A DNA stretch of 6,722 nt. Source: Rhodospirillales bacterium. GTDB taxonomy: Bacteria; Pseudomonadota; Alphaproteobacteria; SMXQ01. The DNA is taken from NCBI GenBank assembly GCA_024638585.1, contig JAHEKA010000125.1, positions 1 to 6,722 on the forward strand, in the 5' to 3' direction. The notes under the pieces were generated by a model, which saw only the letters and a program-made list of their open reading frames with translations, did not search any database and had not been told where the DNA came from. Of the stretch, positions 6,510 to 6,722 are shown one piece after another. Each line of letters opens with the position of its first letter. Positions within the stretch are counted from its first letter, which is position 1. A program made the position numbers and the translations under genes.

Positions 6510-6722
6510 CCCCGCAAATGCCTTCCCACGGCGCGACCGAAACCGGGGTGACGCATGTTTGCCTTCTGGCCGGTGAACATTCCGGCGACCATATGGGCGC
6601 GGGCCTGATGTCGGAGTTGATCGCGCGCACCGGCGGCCGCATCCGTTTCAGCGGCATCGGCGGCGGCGAGATGTCGGCCGCCGGCGGTGCCTTCGGGTTC
6701 GAGAGCTTTTTCCCGATGGAGG
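6506..6722 (+). CDS. lpxB: LpxB, lipid A disaccharide synthase, N-terminal part (3' end outside window)
   Basis: LpxB is a membrane-associated glycosyltransferase (GT19, GT-B fold) that joins lipid X to UDP-diacylglucosamine to make the beta-1,6 disaccharide. The frame is open from 6506 to the window edge, giving 72 codons. The diagnostic N-terminal strand and loop CLLAGEHSGDHMGAGLM (residues 19-35) contains the G-E-x-S-G-D motif of the family. It is followed by a helix, then RFSGIGGGEM and ESFFPME, matching the usual G-x-GG-x-x-M ... FPM region. Between those two motifs there appear to be about four extra residues (GAFG) compared with the LpxB sequences I can recall. Gene order after lpxI supports the call. 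Catalytic residues further downstream are outside the window. Confidence 0.93.
   Translation, partial: MTPQMPSHGATETGVTHVCLLAGEHSGDHMGAGLMSELIARTGGRIRFSGIGGGEMSAAGGAFGFESFFPME

Noticed and set aside
5828..6592. Minus-strand open frame (254 codons) opposite lpxI
   Set aside because: It is a low-complexity Ser/Pro/Arg/Ala product typical of antisense reading in GC-rich DNA, covering a convincingly conserved gene.
1..6722. A novel defence, mobile or biosynthetic system in the window
   Set aside because: Every stretch is accounted for by conserved outer-membrane and lipid A genes in a familiar order, with no insertion, foreign composition or unexplained ORF.

Overview
The window is one tightly packed, single-direction stretch of an outer-membrane biogenesis operon from a GC-rich Gram-negative bacterium, most likely an alphaproteobacterium (Rhodospirillales-like by general appearance). 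The gene order is rseP (3' end) - bamA - skp/ompH - lpxD - fabZ - lpxA - lpxI - lpxB (5' end). The alphaproteobacterial assignment rests mainly on lpxI lying between lpxA and lpxB, where Escherichia coli has no gene and uses the unrelated LpxH instead, and on the style of the LpxD, BamA and Skp sequences. It is an inference; no rRNA or other taxonomic marker is present.

Layout. Positions 2-445 hold the C-terminal end of the site-2 protease RseP. Positions 455-2794 hold the complete outer-membrane assembly protein BamA, with a signal peptide, five POTRA domains and a barrel. Positions 2823-3389 hold a periplasmic Skp/OmpH-type chaperone. Positions 3402-6722 hold the lipid A block: LpxD, FabZ, LpxA, LpxI and the start of LpxB. 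All genes are on the + strand. Gaps are at most 28 nt, and three junctions overlap (lpxD/fabZ, lpxA/lpxI, lpxI/lpxB). No stretch over 300 nt lacks a gene. I see no convincing promoter, intrinsic terminator, tRNA, rRNA, mobile element or CRISPR array, so the segment probably lies inside a longer transcript that starts upstream of the window.

How the genes work together. FabZ dehydrates 3-hydroxyacyl-ACP for fatty acid elongation and so competes for the same 3-hydroxyacyl-ACP pool that LpxA and LpxD consume. LpxA puts the first 3-hydroxyacyl chain on UDP-GlcNAc. LpxC, which is not in this window, deacetylates the product. LpxD adds the second chain, LpxI cleaves UDP-diacylglucosamine to lipid X, and LpxB joins lipid X to another UDP-diacylglucosamine to give the disaccharide. 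BamA inserts barrel proteins into the membrane built from that lipid, Skp carries unfolded barrel proteins to it, and RseP takes part in membrane proteolysis and envelope stress signalling.

I found no undescribed system; this is a conserved core locus. The points worth a second look are small: residues that may set acyl-chain length in LpxD and LpxA, a BamA that ends in leucine instead of an aromatic residue, acidic segments in the BamA barrel, an apparent short insertion in LpxB, and weak or ambiguous translation starts for lpxD and lpxI.
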